Of a stretch of 64,000 nt of DNA, positions 45,206 through 57,108 are shown piece after piece. This stretch comes from Jackrogersella multiformis (Eukaryota > Ascomycota > Sordariomycetes > Xylariales > Hypoxylaceae): positions 3,100,001 through 3,164,000 of the forward strand of contig CADCXD010000002.1 in the NCBI GenBank assembly GCA_902806575.1, written 5' to 3'. Made by a program: the position numbers and the translations under genes. Every line of letters starts with the position of its first letter. The first letter of the stretch is position 1. Under the pieces are notes generated by a model. The model made no database searches and was not told where the DNA came from. It worked only from the letters and a program-made list of their open reading frames with translations.

Positions 45206-46405
45206 TCAAATCTGCTGCACGAACTGCGGCCCGACAGACTCCGTCCCCGCCAGCGCGGGGGCCCCCAGCAACGAGTTCGCCAGGGTAGCCACGGGCGTCG
45301 GGTCCAAGGCCCCGGTTTCGGGCGACCGCTTGAACGCGACCAAGCCGGCGTCGCCGCCCTGGTTCGCGACGAAGGCGAGGCTCTGATCCTTATCGGTGCT
45401 GAGGCTGAACATGCGAGGCAGCAGGCCGCCCGTCGAGATCAATTCCTTGAAGTCGAGGGCCGGGCTTTCGCCGATATCGCTCATGCTGTTGCTGTTGAAG
45501 ACGAAGTGCGCGATGTTGTCGGTCGCGTTGCCGCTGACCCGGTTCGACACGTATATGTCCCTCTGGTTAGCGGCCACGACGAGCTCGCCCACGGCCGCGG
45601 TGCTTGCGTTAGCAGGCTGCGTGTTGCCGAATGATCTCCGCAGGTTTATAAAGTTGAAGGTCATGGTATCGAACTTGTAGGTGACCTCGAACAGCCGGAC
45701 TTGGTTCTTGAGCTCGCAAGCTAGTACGTAGTAGTACTTGTCGTCGTTCTTAAGGAAGCCACCGTGGCGTGGGCCCGTGCCTTTGGAAAGGCCAAATTTG
45801 TTCGTGAACTCGAACTTGTCGTCCTTGCTGTCGAGCACCAATATTCTGTCGCCTCCGAGATCGGGGATCACAAAGAAGCGCCCCGTGGGGTCGAGGAGAG
45901 CTTGGTGAGGGTGCAGCGCGGCCTGAGCGGAAGTTGTGTTACTAGGCTTACCGGGAATAGGAACGGTCTTCATAAGCTTAGGGCTGTGGTCGGGGGCGGA
46001 CACGTCCCAAACGTCAATTGTAGAATTTCCGAAGGCGGCTCCGACCATGCGCGTTTTGTCGGAGTTGAACTCGAGGAAAACAACTCCAGAAGAGCCCGAA
46101 GCAGACGAGGCAAGCGTAAGCTGGCTCGAGCTAGAGTCGAGCGTAAAGAGGCTGAGGTCGTTCCCATTCTCGTTCACTGCGTATACCTCATTCGGGTTCC
46201 TGTAGAGAAGCCAGCTGGGTGCCGTTCCAGCGGTCGTGTGGTTTCCTGTTATGGAGAATTTCGCACCGTCGAAGTCGGCGGTTAGGATTTGGAAAGGGGC
46301 GCCGACGAGGAGGCGGTGTGAAGGATTTTTGGGCGCGCTGCACGATTTGGTTGGCATTGCGGAGGCCATGGTGAGAGTGAGCAGGGCGGTGATGAGTTGA
46401 TTCAT
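45206..46405 (-). CDS. Secreted lactonase-family seven-bladed beta-propeller protein
   Basis: Member of the 6-phosphogluconolactonase/carboxy-cis,cis-muconate cyclase-like propeller family (Lactonase domain), here predicted to be secreted. Single exon, 399 residues. Residues 1-16 (MNQLITALLTLTMASA) form a signal peptide. Propeller signatures are LEFNSDKTRMVGAAFGNSTI, HPHQALLDPTGRFFVIPDLG with a conserved His-Pro-His and Asp-Leu-Gly, GTGPRHGGFL (typical GxGPRH loop), and NQGGDAGLVAFKRSPETGAL near the end. Several N-x-S/T sites (NHTT, NSTI, NTTS, NAST, NATD) fit glycosylation in the secretory route. The exact substrate is unknown; secreted fungal paralogues are generally uncharacterised. The TATA-rich, AT-rich sequence 30-60 nt upstream could be its core promoter. 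Confidence 0.9.
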   Translation of the reverse strand: MNQLITALLTLTMASAMPTKSCSAPKNPSHRLLVGAPFQILTADFDGAKFSITGNHTTAGTAPSWLLYRNPNEVYAVNENGNDLSLFTLDSSSSQLTLASSASGSSGVVFLEFNSDKTRMVGAAFGNSTIDVWDVSAPDHSPKLMKTVPIPGKPSNTTSAQAALHPHQALLDPTGRFFVIPDLGGDRILVLDSKDDKFEFTNKFGLSKGTGPRHGGFLKNDDKYYYVLACELKNQVRLFEVTYKFDTMTFNFINLRRSFGNTQPANASTAAVGELVVAANQRDIYVSNRVSGNATDNIAHFVFNSNSMSDIGESPALDFKELISTGGLLPRMFSLSTDKDQSLAFVANQGGDAGLVAFKRSPETGALDPTPVATLANSLLGAPALAGTESVGPQFVQQI

Positions 46406-48175
46406 TTTCGGGTTTCGGTTTTCGGAACCTTGAACGATTTAAAATAAAAAATATTTAATATATATTCTGACGTTCGAGTCGTGCTTGCCCGATTGCTCGA
46501 GTTGATAAATAGGGTCGCCTTAGGTAGGTACCTAGGTATCTAAGTAGTCCGGGGATGTGTCTGGCAACTGCGATTATGTAGAAGAAGTAATTGTAGTTGC
46601 TCTCCGGGACAAAGCCGCTTGTTAAATGTTATCCACCTCCTAGGTACCTAGGAGGGTACTTAGATAACTTGACGATAGCAAACGATAGCAAACAATGGAC
46701 TTGGTGATGGTTTTTTGGGGGGTTTTGGCTTTAGGATGAACAATCGTGAATAACAAAATTGTTTCCAATATGAATAAAGTGATCTCTTTGGTGTGGGACA
46801 AAGATTCAAAAATGGTAATGAGTTACGTATACCTAAATACCTATTAGAATTGAACGTGCATCCGCGATGTCTCAGAGGAGCTCGAACTGTTCTTACTCAC
46901 CTTCAAGTATCCACGTAGAGTAGGGTTTTTAGTCTATAAATCGTCTAGTGAGTCGTAAAAAGAAACAATGAAATCTATAATAAGGAAAGAAGTGAAGAAA
47001 AAAAAGACAGAACGGGACGAAGCAGATATCATAATATATAACCGCAACTACAACTAACAAAGGATGACGAAGGAAGGTCTCCCGAGTCCCGAGAACTCGG
47101 TCTCATTTCCACGAAGGTTACCAACCCACGGAAGATGGCGCCGGAGCAGCTCCATCTTTTCCTTGGCTCACCTACCTAATTCGAAGTGCACTCATTATTC
47201 TGGAGGTCACGTAGTATGGATGACACATTGTTGGCAGGGGTAAAAGGGATCGATTAATGCAAGTTGCCTCTTTCTGCGGCAGCTATTCTGGGGAATTATC
47301 TGACTAAGGGCTCTAATAATTAATCTCATAATTGATTTGTTTGCTGTATATTATTGGTTGTGGCTCTGGCAAGCTGTCAATACTTCGCAGTATGAGACCC
47401 TTGGGGAGATGGGAAGGATGGGGAGATCTCTCCACACGACAAGCCACCATCCAAACTGGCTGACTGGTTAGGTACAGTGGGAGGAAATTAAAAACGTCCA
47501 ATTCATTGTAGGTAACTCCGGTTCCCCTGCAGTAGTCAGTAGTCCACCCAGCCAGGCAGCTCGCTTTGCGGACGGCCAAAGATCGTCAGGCAGCCAGGTA
47601 GCGTGATGGGCTGTGTACACTACCTAGGATCAATACATACCTAGCTGTCTGCTCTTGTCATACTACCTTAGGTAGGTACCCAGTCTGCCAGTGCATAGTA
47701 TGTATCCCTTCCCTCAGTCTCGGAATTCGAGTCTTCCGGTAGCTCTACCGTTCTGCCGTTCTACCATCCAAATCCAAATAATCGACTTACAGATGGCGCC
47801 AACTCTTCATGCTGACAAGAAGCAAAGACCAAATAATAGTAGAGAGCAAAGAAGAAGAGAAGGATCCCGAATATGCGGAGCCAAAGACAGAGAAGTGAGA
47901 ATAGTTTATATAATATATGACGCCAGCAACTAAAAGAGCCTTGAGGTCCAATTAACACAGCACCGCGCCCAAATTAGAAACCCAGTACAGTCCACTCCTT
48001 ACTTCGTCCCATGTTATCATCAACTTCTTCATCATCATAGCCATGCCCAACCAACTACCAACTGCCAAACCTCCCCAGTCAGTCAGTCATCAGTCATCAT
48101 AATCGTATCAATCCTATTCTCGTATATCGCCCTGCGCCACCATCAAATTCTCGAAGAAAGAACCCCCCCCCACCT
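46406..48175. other. Intergenic region (1.8 kb)
   Basis: No gene found. CCTAGG palindromes occur near 46516-46540, 46638-46655, 47622 and 47668. A purine-rich patch at about 46975-47010 and a poly-C run at 48165 are simple sequence. Confidence 0.6.
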
Positions 48176-48663
48176 TCACAAATCCTCCTTCAAGATGCCG
48201 TACCCGACCGCCGGCCCGTCGTCGACGCCGAGCCTGACCCCTCTCTCGAGCGTAGCCCCGTCGCCCAGTAGGCTCAGCCTCGCGATCGAGTAGCTACACC
48301 CCTTCTCCACCACGCTGCATCGACTGCTTATCCGCGCGCGGCACCGAACATGCATGAAACTTGCAAGCCGGCAGCGTCGCGAGCGAAGAAGCCGCGTCCG
48401 CATGTGCTCACGGCCACGACCACGACCTACGGCTTCCAGCGCTCGCGCGCCCTTCTCGCAGACGTGCGGGGTCGTCGACGTTCAGGCGCGCGAGAGCTTG
48501 CACTTGCCGCCGGCGTCGTGCGCGTTCCCCGGCGCAACGTGCAGGACCGGGTGCTGCTGCGCCGCTGGGAGCCGGGCTGCGAGACTGACCAGCGTGCGGC
48601 ACAGCATGGCTCGCGTGTGGCCCGCGGCGCCGAAGAAGGCGATTGTCTTCTTAGGGTTGCCTG
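48176..48663 (-). pseudogene. Decayed NAD(P)-binding (NmrA/SDR-like) gene remnant
   Basis: GC-rich island in AT-rich surroundings. On the minus strand 48663 to about 48487 reads NPKKTIAFFGAAGHTRAMLCRTL ending in stop; it resembles the Rossmann start FFGATGGxxxACLxHTL of NAD(P)-binding proteins, and GNAHDA fits the segment after it. In a shifted frame PHVCEKGARALEAV follows, and the end (48300-48176) reads YSIARLSLLGDG ... RLGVDDGPAVGYGILKEDL, the family's RPSLLTDG ... VGVxxxPAVGYTISREDV block. There is no start Met, the third Rossmann glycine is replaced, at least one frameshift or stop is present, and the middle is shortened. It is not expected to make a functional protein. Confidence 0.65.
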
Positions 48664-49914
48664 GGGAGGACGTTTTGGTTTGGGTACGTCCGAGTTGGGT
48701 TGATGTTTATGTTGTAGTTAATGTGGTGAGTTTAGGAGTGGAGGAGATTGTAGAGCTTTTATTAGCATCGTGCTAGACCTAGGTAGGTTGTTTGATGATA
48801 TGAAGGTAGTCGTAGTAGACTTTGATGTGTGATGTGAAAGTTCCTTCATCTCGCAAAATCCATGAGTCGCCGGCGCGGCATTCAGAATGCACTAGACACT
48901 TAGTAGCCCAATATAAAGAAATATATGTCAATGATGTCCGCTACAATATTCAATAGGATTATTTATTTACTCATTGTTGCGGGGTCTGTACGCCTACACA
49001 GTCCGACTGAACCCTCACCTTATTGCCCTATGTCTGCCCGTCGGTAATTTCTACATATAATATTACGGAGTTATACCCATCGAAGCGCCCAATGCTCATG
49101 CTCATAGATAGGCAAGAATGATACATATGTAGGTATCTAATGAGAAAGCCTATACCGGTACGCTGTTCACAAAATAGCAAGGACTAGGTTAAACGCATGA
49201 GAGCAGTGCCGAGTACATTTTAATGCACAATGGCTCTTGGACCTCGCGCAACCCACCTAATATATCGGTAGAACATAAGGGCGGTAGCTAGGAAACATGG
49301 CATTCAAACCAACTACCCGGGTATCAAAGTGCAGGTTACGAATAAATGAAGCTAGGGGTTCTTAGATATACAGTTAGAGTAAGGAATCTGGGTCGTCCAT
49401 TTCTATACAACCAAATGATTTCTAGGGAGGCAAGTTGGGTGTTTAGTATCCAGGGGTTAATTGCTCAGGAGGTATAATCGTAGCCAGCCACAATCAATAT
49501 GCTTCACATCTTAAAAACCGCTTATATCACTTATAACATTGCAGTTATCATTTAAACCTTGGCTCGAAACGGCCATGTTCAAATCCCATCGTCACCTATG
49601 TACAAGCTGCTCCAGCATTCCCTTAAACCTCATGCAGACCATGACGCGTCAGTAGCCAGAGGCATTTAAGTTGCGCCAGTATGCAAAGTCCATTTTCTCA
49701 GAAGAAGTGGACGGCATCGCGCCATTACCTCCTCAGGTGATATAGTATATCATGCTCAAGCCGTATACGGCGTATCATTAAACTCGGGTCGCCCGGGACC
49801 ATCGTGCAGAACGTGTGTCGACCATGCGTTAGAGGAATCCCATGAACACTCCCCAACTCATTCTCCAATATATACGGACAAAACGAGATTTTTCACCCTT
49901 GTTGTTACCGTGGC
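48664..49914. other. Intergenic region (1.25 kb)
   Basis: No gene found. The right end should hold the 3' region of the Crh-like gene. One CCTAGG half-palindrome occurs at 48779. Confidence 0.6.
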
Positions 49915-51376
49915 CTATATCCAGAGCGTACCGAAAACAGCAACAAGAGCCGCGAACGCGCTCGCGCCGAGGACACGTTCTTGCCGCACACCCTGGTTCG
50001 AGCTGCCGCCATCCTCGGAACCGCAGACTTGTTGGAAGCCGGCCGTGCAGGCGGCGCTAGGGGCACTGCCGGCGGTAGTACCGCTAGAGCTACTGCCGGA
50101 ACCGCTGTCGCTACCCCCGGCTGCCTGGCCGTTGGTGCCAGGCCCACCGCCGCTCAAGCCTGGAATAACCTCTTGCGAGGTCCCCGACGCACTCGAGCTC
50201 GGGTAGTCCTTGTCCATGTCTAAGCCAGTACCCAGCAGCGATTTCAGGATCGTGTTCGAGTCGCCGTCCTCGACGGTGTTGTTGGTGGCTTTCACATCTT
50301 TGAAGACGTAGCTCTTGCCAGAGTTCGTGCCGGGAGCCGAGTCGGTCTTGTAACATTCGATCGAGACCTCGCCAACGGTAGCGTAGTAGTAATGGTCTCT
50401 CTTGATGTCGTCGCTAGACCAGTCAATCGGCCCACCGGCCCAGTCGACCGTACCCTTTGCATTCTGCGCGGAACCGCCAGGCCAGATGGAAAGCTGAACA
50501 CGGGAAGGCGTCTGGGGGAAGTCCCATTGGTTGGCGGTAGCATTCCACGTCTTGGACTTCTCCTGCGTCCGTCCAAGCTTGTCGTCTACCAGCCACTCGA
50601 TCTTGTCCGGGGTCCACCTAATCTCGTAGGTATGCCAGTTATCATTCGTGTCCGAGACACCAGTAATGTTAGTCGAATGAGTATCTACAGGTTTAATTAG
50701 CACGAGCATCCTTGAAAGACATGTACTGAATGGGCAGAGATCTTACAGTCAGGTATGCCCTGGAAATAGTAGTTGGTCTGCGCGATGTCCAGCTCAGTAC
50801 CAACCCATTCGAAGTCGATTTCGTCCTTCACGTCGCTGAGTAGAATAAAGGCAGTAACAACACCCGCATCCTTGCCTGTCTTGATTTTGGCCTTCACGTT
50901 CCCGTACCACATATAGACAGTCGAGGCGAGAACAGTTCCTGGGGACTCAGGGGGCATAGTCAAGAGGACATTGCCGCTGTGGGCAAGAGGGGTACCTTGA
51001 GCAACCCAGTCGGCTTTGCTGGCATCACCGAGGTATTTCCCAACATCGACGATACGGTCGGTGTTGGACATGGCCATCGTCCTGTCCTGGCATACGGGCT
51101 CGGGGACACAGGCGTCGAGGGAGAAAGACATACGCGGATCACATCCCCCTAGGCAGTACGCGCCGACGCCACATTGGCCGTATTCTATAGGTTTTCCTCG
51201 AGTTAGATGATATATGCCAAGAGGCTGGACAGAGGACGAGTGTATATCTTACGAGAACAGCATGGGGTCGCCTCCGGGCACTTCTGAGTCAGCGAGCACG
51301 AGGCCACATCAGCAGCAAGTACAGCAGTCGAGGCGCCGAGCAAGGCCACGACCGCGGTTGGTATCCTTCGAAACAT
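49915..51376 (-). CDS. Crh-like GH16 cell-wall transglycosylase with CBM18-like module, GPI-anchored
   Basis: Cell-wall enzyme of the Crh1/Utr2 group, which links chitin to beta-glucan. Exons in coding order: 51376-51253, 51184-50747, 50684-49915, for 443 residues. A signal peptide (residues 1-21) precedes a cysteine-rich chitin-binding-like region with CSLTQKCPEATPCCS joined across intron 1 to QYGQCGVGAYCLGGCDP. The catalytic motif DEIDFEWVG is intact (nucleophile Glu163, acid/base Glu167), followed by TELDIAQTNYYFQG, WHTYEIRWTPDKIEWLVDD and WPGGSAQNAKGTVDWAGG. The tail is Ser/Gly-rich and ends in a hydrophobic stretch ASAFAALVAVFGTLWI, as expected for a GPI anchor. The start at MFRRIPT was preferred over an upstream in-frame Met because it opens directly into the signal peptide. 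Confidence 0.95.
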
Positions 51377-54210
51377 GTTGTTAATTATTACTGCTTTCCG
51401 AAGCAGGCACAATGTGCGACTAAAATTAAGGTATTATTATTTACAGCAATATATGTACTGTAGTTGGGAAAGTGGTTCGCAAGGCAAGTCGTGTCTCGTG
51501 CGTTGATTGTATATATACAGCACAGGACTCGATGTGGAGCAAGCGAACGAAGTCGAGGAACGATACAATCTGGCCGATGACGACTAATTCGACTGTCGAC
51601 TTAGTCCACGATGACCGACACTTCCTTTTTGCGTGTAGAGGCAAGTTAAGCCAACCACCAAGCCAAGGAAGGCGTATTGTATTGTTATTCCCAACAAGGG
51701 GAGGAACAATAGAATATTTCAACGAGTCCGTCGACTTATATATACAAGTAACGACAAACTGCGATGTCCCCTTTTTTGCATGGACCACTCTCAGCTATTT
51801 CAGCTATTCCACAGCTAAGGGAGCCGTGCTCAGATCGGGTGTTTCAAGCGAGAGTTATGGGAGGCGATCGAAGAACGACTGAAGATTATTACAAGATGAT
51901 AAAACAAAAGCAACGAAGCCGAAGATCACTGCCTAGAGGTACCTAGGTAAACAACAAAGAAGTGATTTACAGTCCACCGTCTGCTCGTAAAATGCATACA
52001 ACTAAAAAGCGAAAGTAATTACCAAAAATTGGTGGAAGCATATGAGCGACTGGTTGATAGGACAAGAAAGGGAGGAGGAGAAAAAAAGAGAAAAGATCAG
52101 ACAGTGTGGGAAGACATGAGGAGGAGGAGCAGAGCCAGAGCTAGACCCAGATCTGGGTTAGAATTGGCAGTCATCATTTACTCGGATGGGATAGGATGGG
52201 ATACTAGTGCTAGGTAGGATAGGACTGGATAGGAGAATGATGGGATGTAACTTGTAAGATGTAAGATGGTAAGTTGGGGCTCGCTTGGGAATAGCTACAC
52301 TAGGAATGGTTAGTATACCGTTGTACCGTTGTACCGCTGTACCTTATGGGCCAATGCGAATTGAGTTCCGCCTAGTTCCGCCCCCCGTTCGTACCACTCA
52401 CTCACCTGCCAGAACTAATCTGAGACTAACCTTCCAAAAAAAGGATCAGATTGACAGGCGTTGCAAGGTGTGGAGTAGCATGTGGAACCTAATAACGCTC
52501 GTGTTATTGGATACTACCTACCTAGGTAGGTACCTACACTATGTACTACGTACCTAGGTACATATGTAGTAACCTTGGAAGTTGAATAGCCCGTGTATAT
52601 CCGTACTTACATAGCTAGATGTACCTAAGTACTTTATACAGTGCTTACTATAAATATGTCCGAGACTAATACTGTCTTTTAACTCTTTTAACTCTTTTAA
52701 AGGTGTAAAATCTCGTATTTTTTCTTGACGCTCGACTGATCTACCAGCTCAGAATCAAGATTAGTGTACTCATAGTGGCAATTATTTATTATTATTATTT
52801 AGATACCGTATAATACACGAATACATATCCGCCATATTCGTAACCATACTCTAACTTTCAAACCTCTCATGTGCGTGAACCTACCACGTACATAGTAGAG
52901 TCTACCATAAGAATGCCAAGTTATCCGTGTCTTAGGCTGGGCACAAGTCATTGTTTCTATTACTACGTATGTATTCCACTCGCTCCCTGCTTACACTAGT
53001 CGGTACGCAATGTCTTGGAGAGCTAAGAGACAGCATCAGACACGCGACTAAAGGTAGTTTATTTATAATTCGATTTCGACTTAGTAATACGTATGTATGT
53101 GCGTCGTCGACTACATTCCTGGGCCATATCACAGTCCGTACTTCGGTAGACAATATTGTCAGCAAGCGGTAGGCTCTGGCTGCTTATATGTAAAAACTAA
53201 TACCTTATACGGACTTGGAGTTACATTAAGTTGTATACTAGGTATGTAGAGAGCAGGACGAAGAGGTAAGATGGATGGTGGAAGCCAATCACATCGATAT
53301 ATGTCGTGTCACAGCATGATTCCTTTAAATGTTTCTTAGGCCGAGCCAGCGAGTCCACGTATTGATCTACAGACGATCGAGGAATACCGGACTTTTATTT
53401 TACGAGGCACTGTCATCTAACATTCTCCCCCTATTCTCTGTCGCCTCGGAGAGATTACGGTATCACTTGATCCGAGCAAGGGATGGAATCGTACAAGTGA
53501 CACTGATACTACGTATATGTTACATACCTACCTAGGTAGTATGGGCACAGTATCTCATGCACCCCGGATTCCTTTCACGGGAGGATCCGATCTGTTTATT
53601 GTCTGTCTGTCTGTCAGGTAGTTAACGTTAATAAATGGACTCGCCCCAAGTCTCTCCCTCTCCGACAGAACGGAAACGAACTTGACGACGCAATCCACTA
53701 TTAGAAAGGGCTACGGCTGAAATATCCTCGAGATTTGGTGCGATGTTCGACAAGAGAGACAGTTACACGTTAGAAACATCTCTTCAGCCCTATGAAATAC
53801 TTCGAGATGTTGAGCAACGTTGTACCAGTTCCAAGCCAGTCAAGTCACACTGCAGACCTAGGTAGACCAGAGCACTTGATAGTTATCCTCGAGTCGACAA
53901 GGCAATGTAAATGCAGGCTTGGGAATGTAAAGAGGATAGCCTACTGACAATCTCGAACCGGCTATCTTAGAGTCTGAATTCTCTCGCCTTGAGATATTCT
54001 CCACGAAGTCAACAACCCGTAACTAACTATAACTATAACTATATATACTAGTGAAATCATAGAAATACTGATACCAGATCAATCTAAACCGTACGTACAC
54101 CTATCACGACAATAAGAATCTTTACCGAAGCATATATCCCATCCCATCCCATCCTCCTTCCACCTGTCACCTTATAAACCTCCCGATATTCGATATAATA
54201 CCCCCCCAGA
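51377..54210. other. Gene-poor intergenic region (2.8 kb)
   Basis: The left end should hold the Crh-like promoter. No gene found. Simple-sequence features are GGATGGGATAGGATGGGATA-type repeats at 52185-52205, a TACCGTTG triple at 52316-52335, palindromes at 52514-52560 and 53525, and ATCCC repeats at 54135-54155. Confidence 0.6.
52514..52560. repeat. CCTAGG palindromes
   Basis: ACTACCTACCTAGGTAGGTA is a perfect palindrome core; a second, ACGTACCTAGGTAC, follows 20 nt later. Confidence 0.85.
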
Positions 54211-55236
54211 TCAAAACAGATACTCCCCCGCGAACGCCAACCCCTGCCGCACCACCGCCCTCAGCTCCTCGGGCATTCCCAGCGCCTCGGCGCGGCTGAA
54301 GCTCGCCCACACCAGCTCCTCGTGGTCCCTCGAGCGCAGCCGCAGGTCCTCGTGGTTCCGCACCAGCACCGCGTAGTTGAGCTGCAGCCGCTCCCGCCGG
54401 AGCACCAGCTGCGGGTTGAAGATCGGCGAGCGTCTCGAGCTGCTGCTGCCGCTGCTGCTGCTGCTATTGCCCCTACCCAGTCCGCCGCTGCCGCCGCCGC
54501 CGCTTCCGGCCCAGCTAGGAGACCTGACACTGGTAGCGGACGTGAGGGTCGCGCCGTCGAGCATGGAGATCGAAAGGCTACCGTTGCTGCTGTCGCTGCT
54601 GTTCCCGTCGGCGGTGAATATGCCCACGCCGTCGTCGTCCCAGTCCAGGATGCGCACCTCGCTGACCTGCCGCACGTCCTGAAGCGCGCCCAGCACTCTC
54701 ACCACGCACAACCCCGTCTGCTCGGCCACGCGCCGCGCCACCGCCGCCGAGATGCAGAAGTCGGCGTCGCGGACCTTGCCGCCGGGGAGTTCCCATGTAC
54801 CACCGCCACCTCTTCCTCGTTCCCCCCTTTCTATTCTTCCCCCCTCTCCTCCCCCGTTCTCGCCGCTGCCACCGCTACCGCTACCGCTACCGCTACCACC
54901 ATTGCCCAAATACTGCCGCAGTCGTTCACCACCCCGATCCCAACCCTGCCGCCCGCGAAAAGACGACGCCGCGGCAGCAACGCCCACACCACCCGTACCC
55001 ATACCCGCGCAGCCAAAAGCCTCCTCAGATCCCGCGCCCGAGCGCCTGAGCAGCAGAACCGAGGGCCGGGAGCTGTGCGCGTCCATGCGGAAGATGCACG
55101 CGCCCACGTAGAGCCTGTCGGCGGGCCGCGCGGCGCCGAGGTACTGGGCGCGCGACATGGCTAGCACCGTCTTCTGCGCGTGCGTCAGCGTCGTCCTCCT
55201 GAACGGCGTTGGCGTTGGCGCGGCCGTCGTCGTCAT
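54211..55236 (-). CDS. Nudix-like protein with altered Nudix box and low-complexity inserts
   Basis: Single exon, 341 residues. The fold resembles fungal Nudix hydrolases: LYVGACIFRMDAHS...PSVLLLRRS (first strands), TWELPGGKV (148-155), then the Nudix helix RDADFCISAAVARRVAEQTGL. In active relatives this box reads like GGKVxxTDETxxxAVARELxEETGL. Here the first Glu is Phe160, the RE pair is Arg168-Arg169, and the EE pair is Glu172-Gln173, so most metal-binding glutamates are missing. Two long inserts interrupt the domain: a Gly/Ser/Arg run (about 76-146) and a Ser/Gly run (about 210-285). The end LVWASFSRAEALGMPEELRAV matches the last Nudix helix. Hydrolase activity is doubtful. High GC and repeats make antisense frames open but they are not genes. 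Confidence 0.8.
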   Translation of the reverse strand: MTTTAAPTPTPFRRTTLTHAQKTVLAMSRAQYLGAARPADRLYVGACIFRMDAHSSRPSVLLLRRSGAGSEEAFGCAGMGTGGVGVAAAASSFRGRQGWDRGGERLRQYLGNGGSGSGSGSGGSGENGGGEGGRIERGERGRGGGGTWELPGGKVRDADFCISAAVARRVAEQTGLCVVRVLGALQDVRQVSEVRILDWDDDGVGIFTADGNSSDSSNGSLSISMLDGATLTSATSVRSPSWAGSGGGGSGGLGRGNSSSSSGSSSSRRSPIFNPQLVLRRERLQLNYAVLVRNHEDLRLRSRDHEELVWASFSRAEALGMPEELRAVVRQGLAFAGEYLF

Positions 55237-55733
55237 CGTCGTCGCTGGTGCCGTTGCTGATATTCAACCCCCAAGCTCAGCTCTCTCTATATTATATACC
55301 TAGGTGCCTGGCCTTGAGCTTTGGACTTTGTATTTTGCTGTCGCTCTCGCCGATATCATGGCGTCGTGGGGTATGAAGCCGCGAAGGAGATGACCTGCCC
55401 GTCTGTGTTTTGGTTTAGTCTGTTCTAGTTTTTTGGTCTTTGATTCTGACCTTTTTTTTTTTTAAGTTTGGGATGCGTGCGCTCACCGTTTCCCCTTTGC
55501 CTAGTCTCGTCGGGAACGCGCATGCAGATATAGACGGGGCAACGGTGAAAAGCTTAGGGAGTAGGAGATGGGCACCAGGCGATGTTTGCGTTGTATCCGT
55601 CCGCTCGCACGTGTTTCCCTTCCCCCATGCGATACACCGCCGGCTACGTGCTACTGCTATTTTCTCCTGTCGATTTCTACCTAGGTAACCAGCTTTGAAA
55701 ATTAGGTAGATATACCCAGAGCCAACGCCCATC

Positions 55734-55765
<32 letters not shown>

Positions 55766-57108
55766 TCTTGTCTACATCCGCGAAGAAACACCCTCCTCCT
55801 CGTACACTTCCTACCTAAAGTTCTTGTTCGAAACAAGTAACCTCTCGCTAGAGAATGTGAGATCCAATATGATCAGCGGATAAGAGGCAGACTCCAAGGT
55901 AATAGAAATATCCCCGTCCGCGCCCTCTCAAGGTTAAGTTTATAACGGCGGTAACGTTGTCACTGCTCATGCATATCCGGTAGAGTTTTTTTTTTCTTTC
56001 GCCCACGTCCCCTCTTATTGACGAAACCAATCTAAGGTAACGTATTTCTCATCGAGCCAGTGGGCTTACTTTAGATACCTCGCAAGGTATCTACCTACCT
56101 AAGATAATATACGCAAAACAGCATCAAAGCGTCCCACCTTAATTCAGCGGCGGCAGCCCTTATGCTGTGTCACCCACCCTGTCTCTCATCTCTCCCCTTT
56201 CGTGCTCCCTATTATCTGAGTCGTCTCTGAATCGAGTAGATAGTTCCTGATACAAATTCCGATGTTCCCAATGTAGCATATGGTACGGAACACATCCCCA
56301 TCAAGGTTACGGAATTTGAAACTCCTCATTGAGGATCCGGATACACGAGGTCTAGCTAGGACTGCCTGGTAACCTTGGAAGCGTTGTGCTTACAGAATTA
56401 AATTAGCTTATACATACTAGGCATGCCACCGCCGAGGTAAAATGCATACCCCTAGTTGGATGAGTTGCGTAGCGAATTTACCATGCTACCAAGTATTTCT
56501 ACAGGAAGTTTTAGCTTTAGAAATGTGTATCAACTGGCAATCGTGCATGACGATTGAACTGGCTTCACTGTCCGGCAATTGTGCATTACGAACCACCTAG
56601 AGAAGCGTTTGACTGATCCTTCATCATACATTAAAGCCGGATTTTTGTGAATTTTCTTTTGCAAGAGCCGGAAACCTGCCCGCCGCGACCCCTTCGATGA
56701 AATACCACCCCCCTGAAAACACAGGATAAGTCGAGGTTGCCTTCCCGAATTCCATAATCTGACAATCCTACCATTCTCCCGTGGGGGAATCGAGCTTTGA
56801 AAAAGAAATACCCTTTCCTTGCCGAATCAATATACCGAAACAAAACTAAATATGGAAATAGGGATATGGAGGATACGGTCAAGTGTCGTACATCTTTTGC
56901 TATCCCTCGTCGTTGATGCAATTAATGGGGTACGGAGTTGCGCATGCGAGACGCCTCGCGGGTTGGTCAGATCGTTCCGACGCAACCGGGTAGAGCCTGT
57001 TATTACAAAACCTGATAAGAATAAGCAGGTCGAAAAATAGGAGGGTGGGGCCAGTGTCAGAGATAGGACATTCGGAACGGAATTTAACAAATTGCACTTG
57101 GTGCTTGT
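55237..57108. other. Intergenic region (1.9 kb)
   Basis: Contains the promoter of the Nudix-like gene, a ten-base T run at about 55453, a five-unit CCCTCA repeat at 55734-55763, and palindromes near 55295 and 55680. No gene found. The right end is the 3' side of the Myb-like gene. Confidence 0.6.
55734..55763. repeat. CCCTCA hexamer repeat, five units
   Basis: Five perfect consecutive CCCTCA units. It differs from the usual fungal telomere unit CCCTAA and is internal, so it is probably a simple repeat. Confidence 0.9.

Noticed and set aside
49560..49610. TTCAAATC motif resembling a tRNA T-loop
   Set aside because: The flanking bases do not pair into a T stem and no acceptor or anticodon stem can be formed.
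54322..55164. Plus-strand frame opposite the Nudix-like gene
   Set aside because: Low-complexity Arg/Pro/Ala sequence with no motif; a shadow of the GC-rich coding strand, where Nudix signatures are clear.
55734..55763. CCCTCA array considered as an interstitial telomere
   Set aside because: The unit is CCCTCA, not CCCTAA, and there are only five copies.
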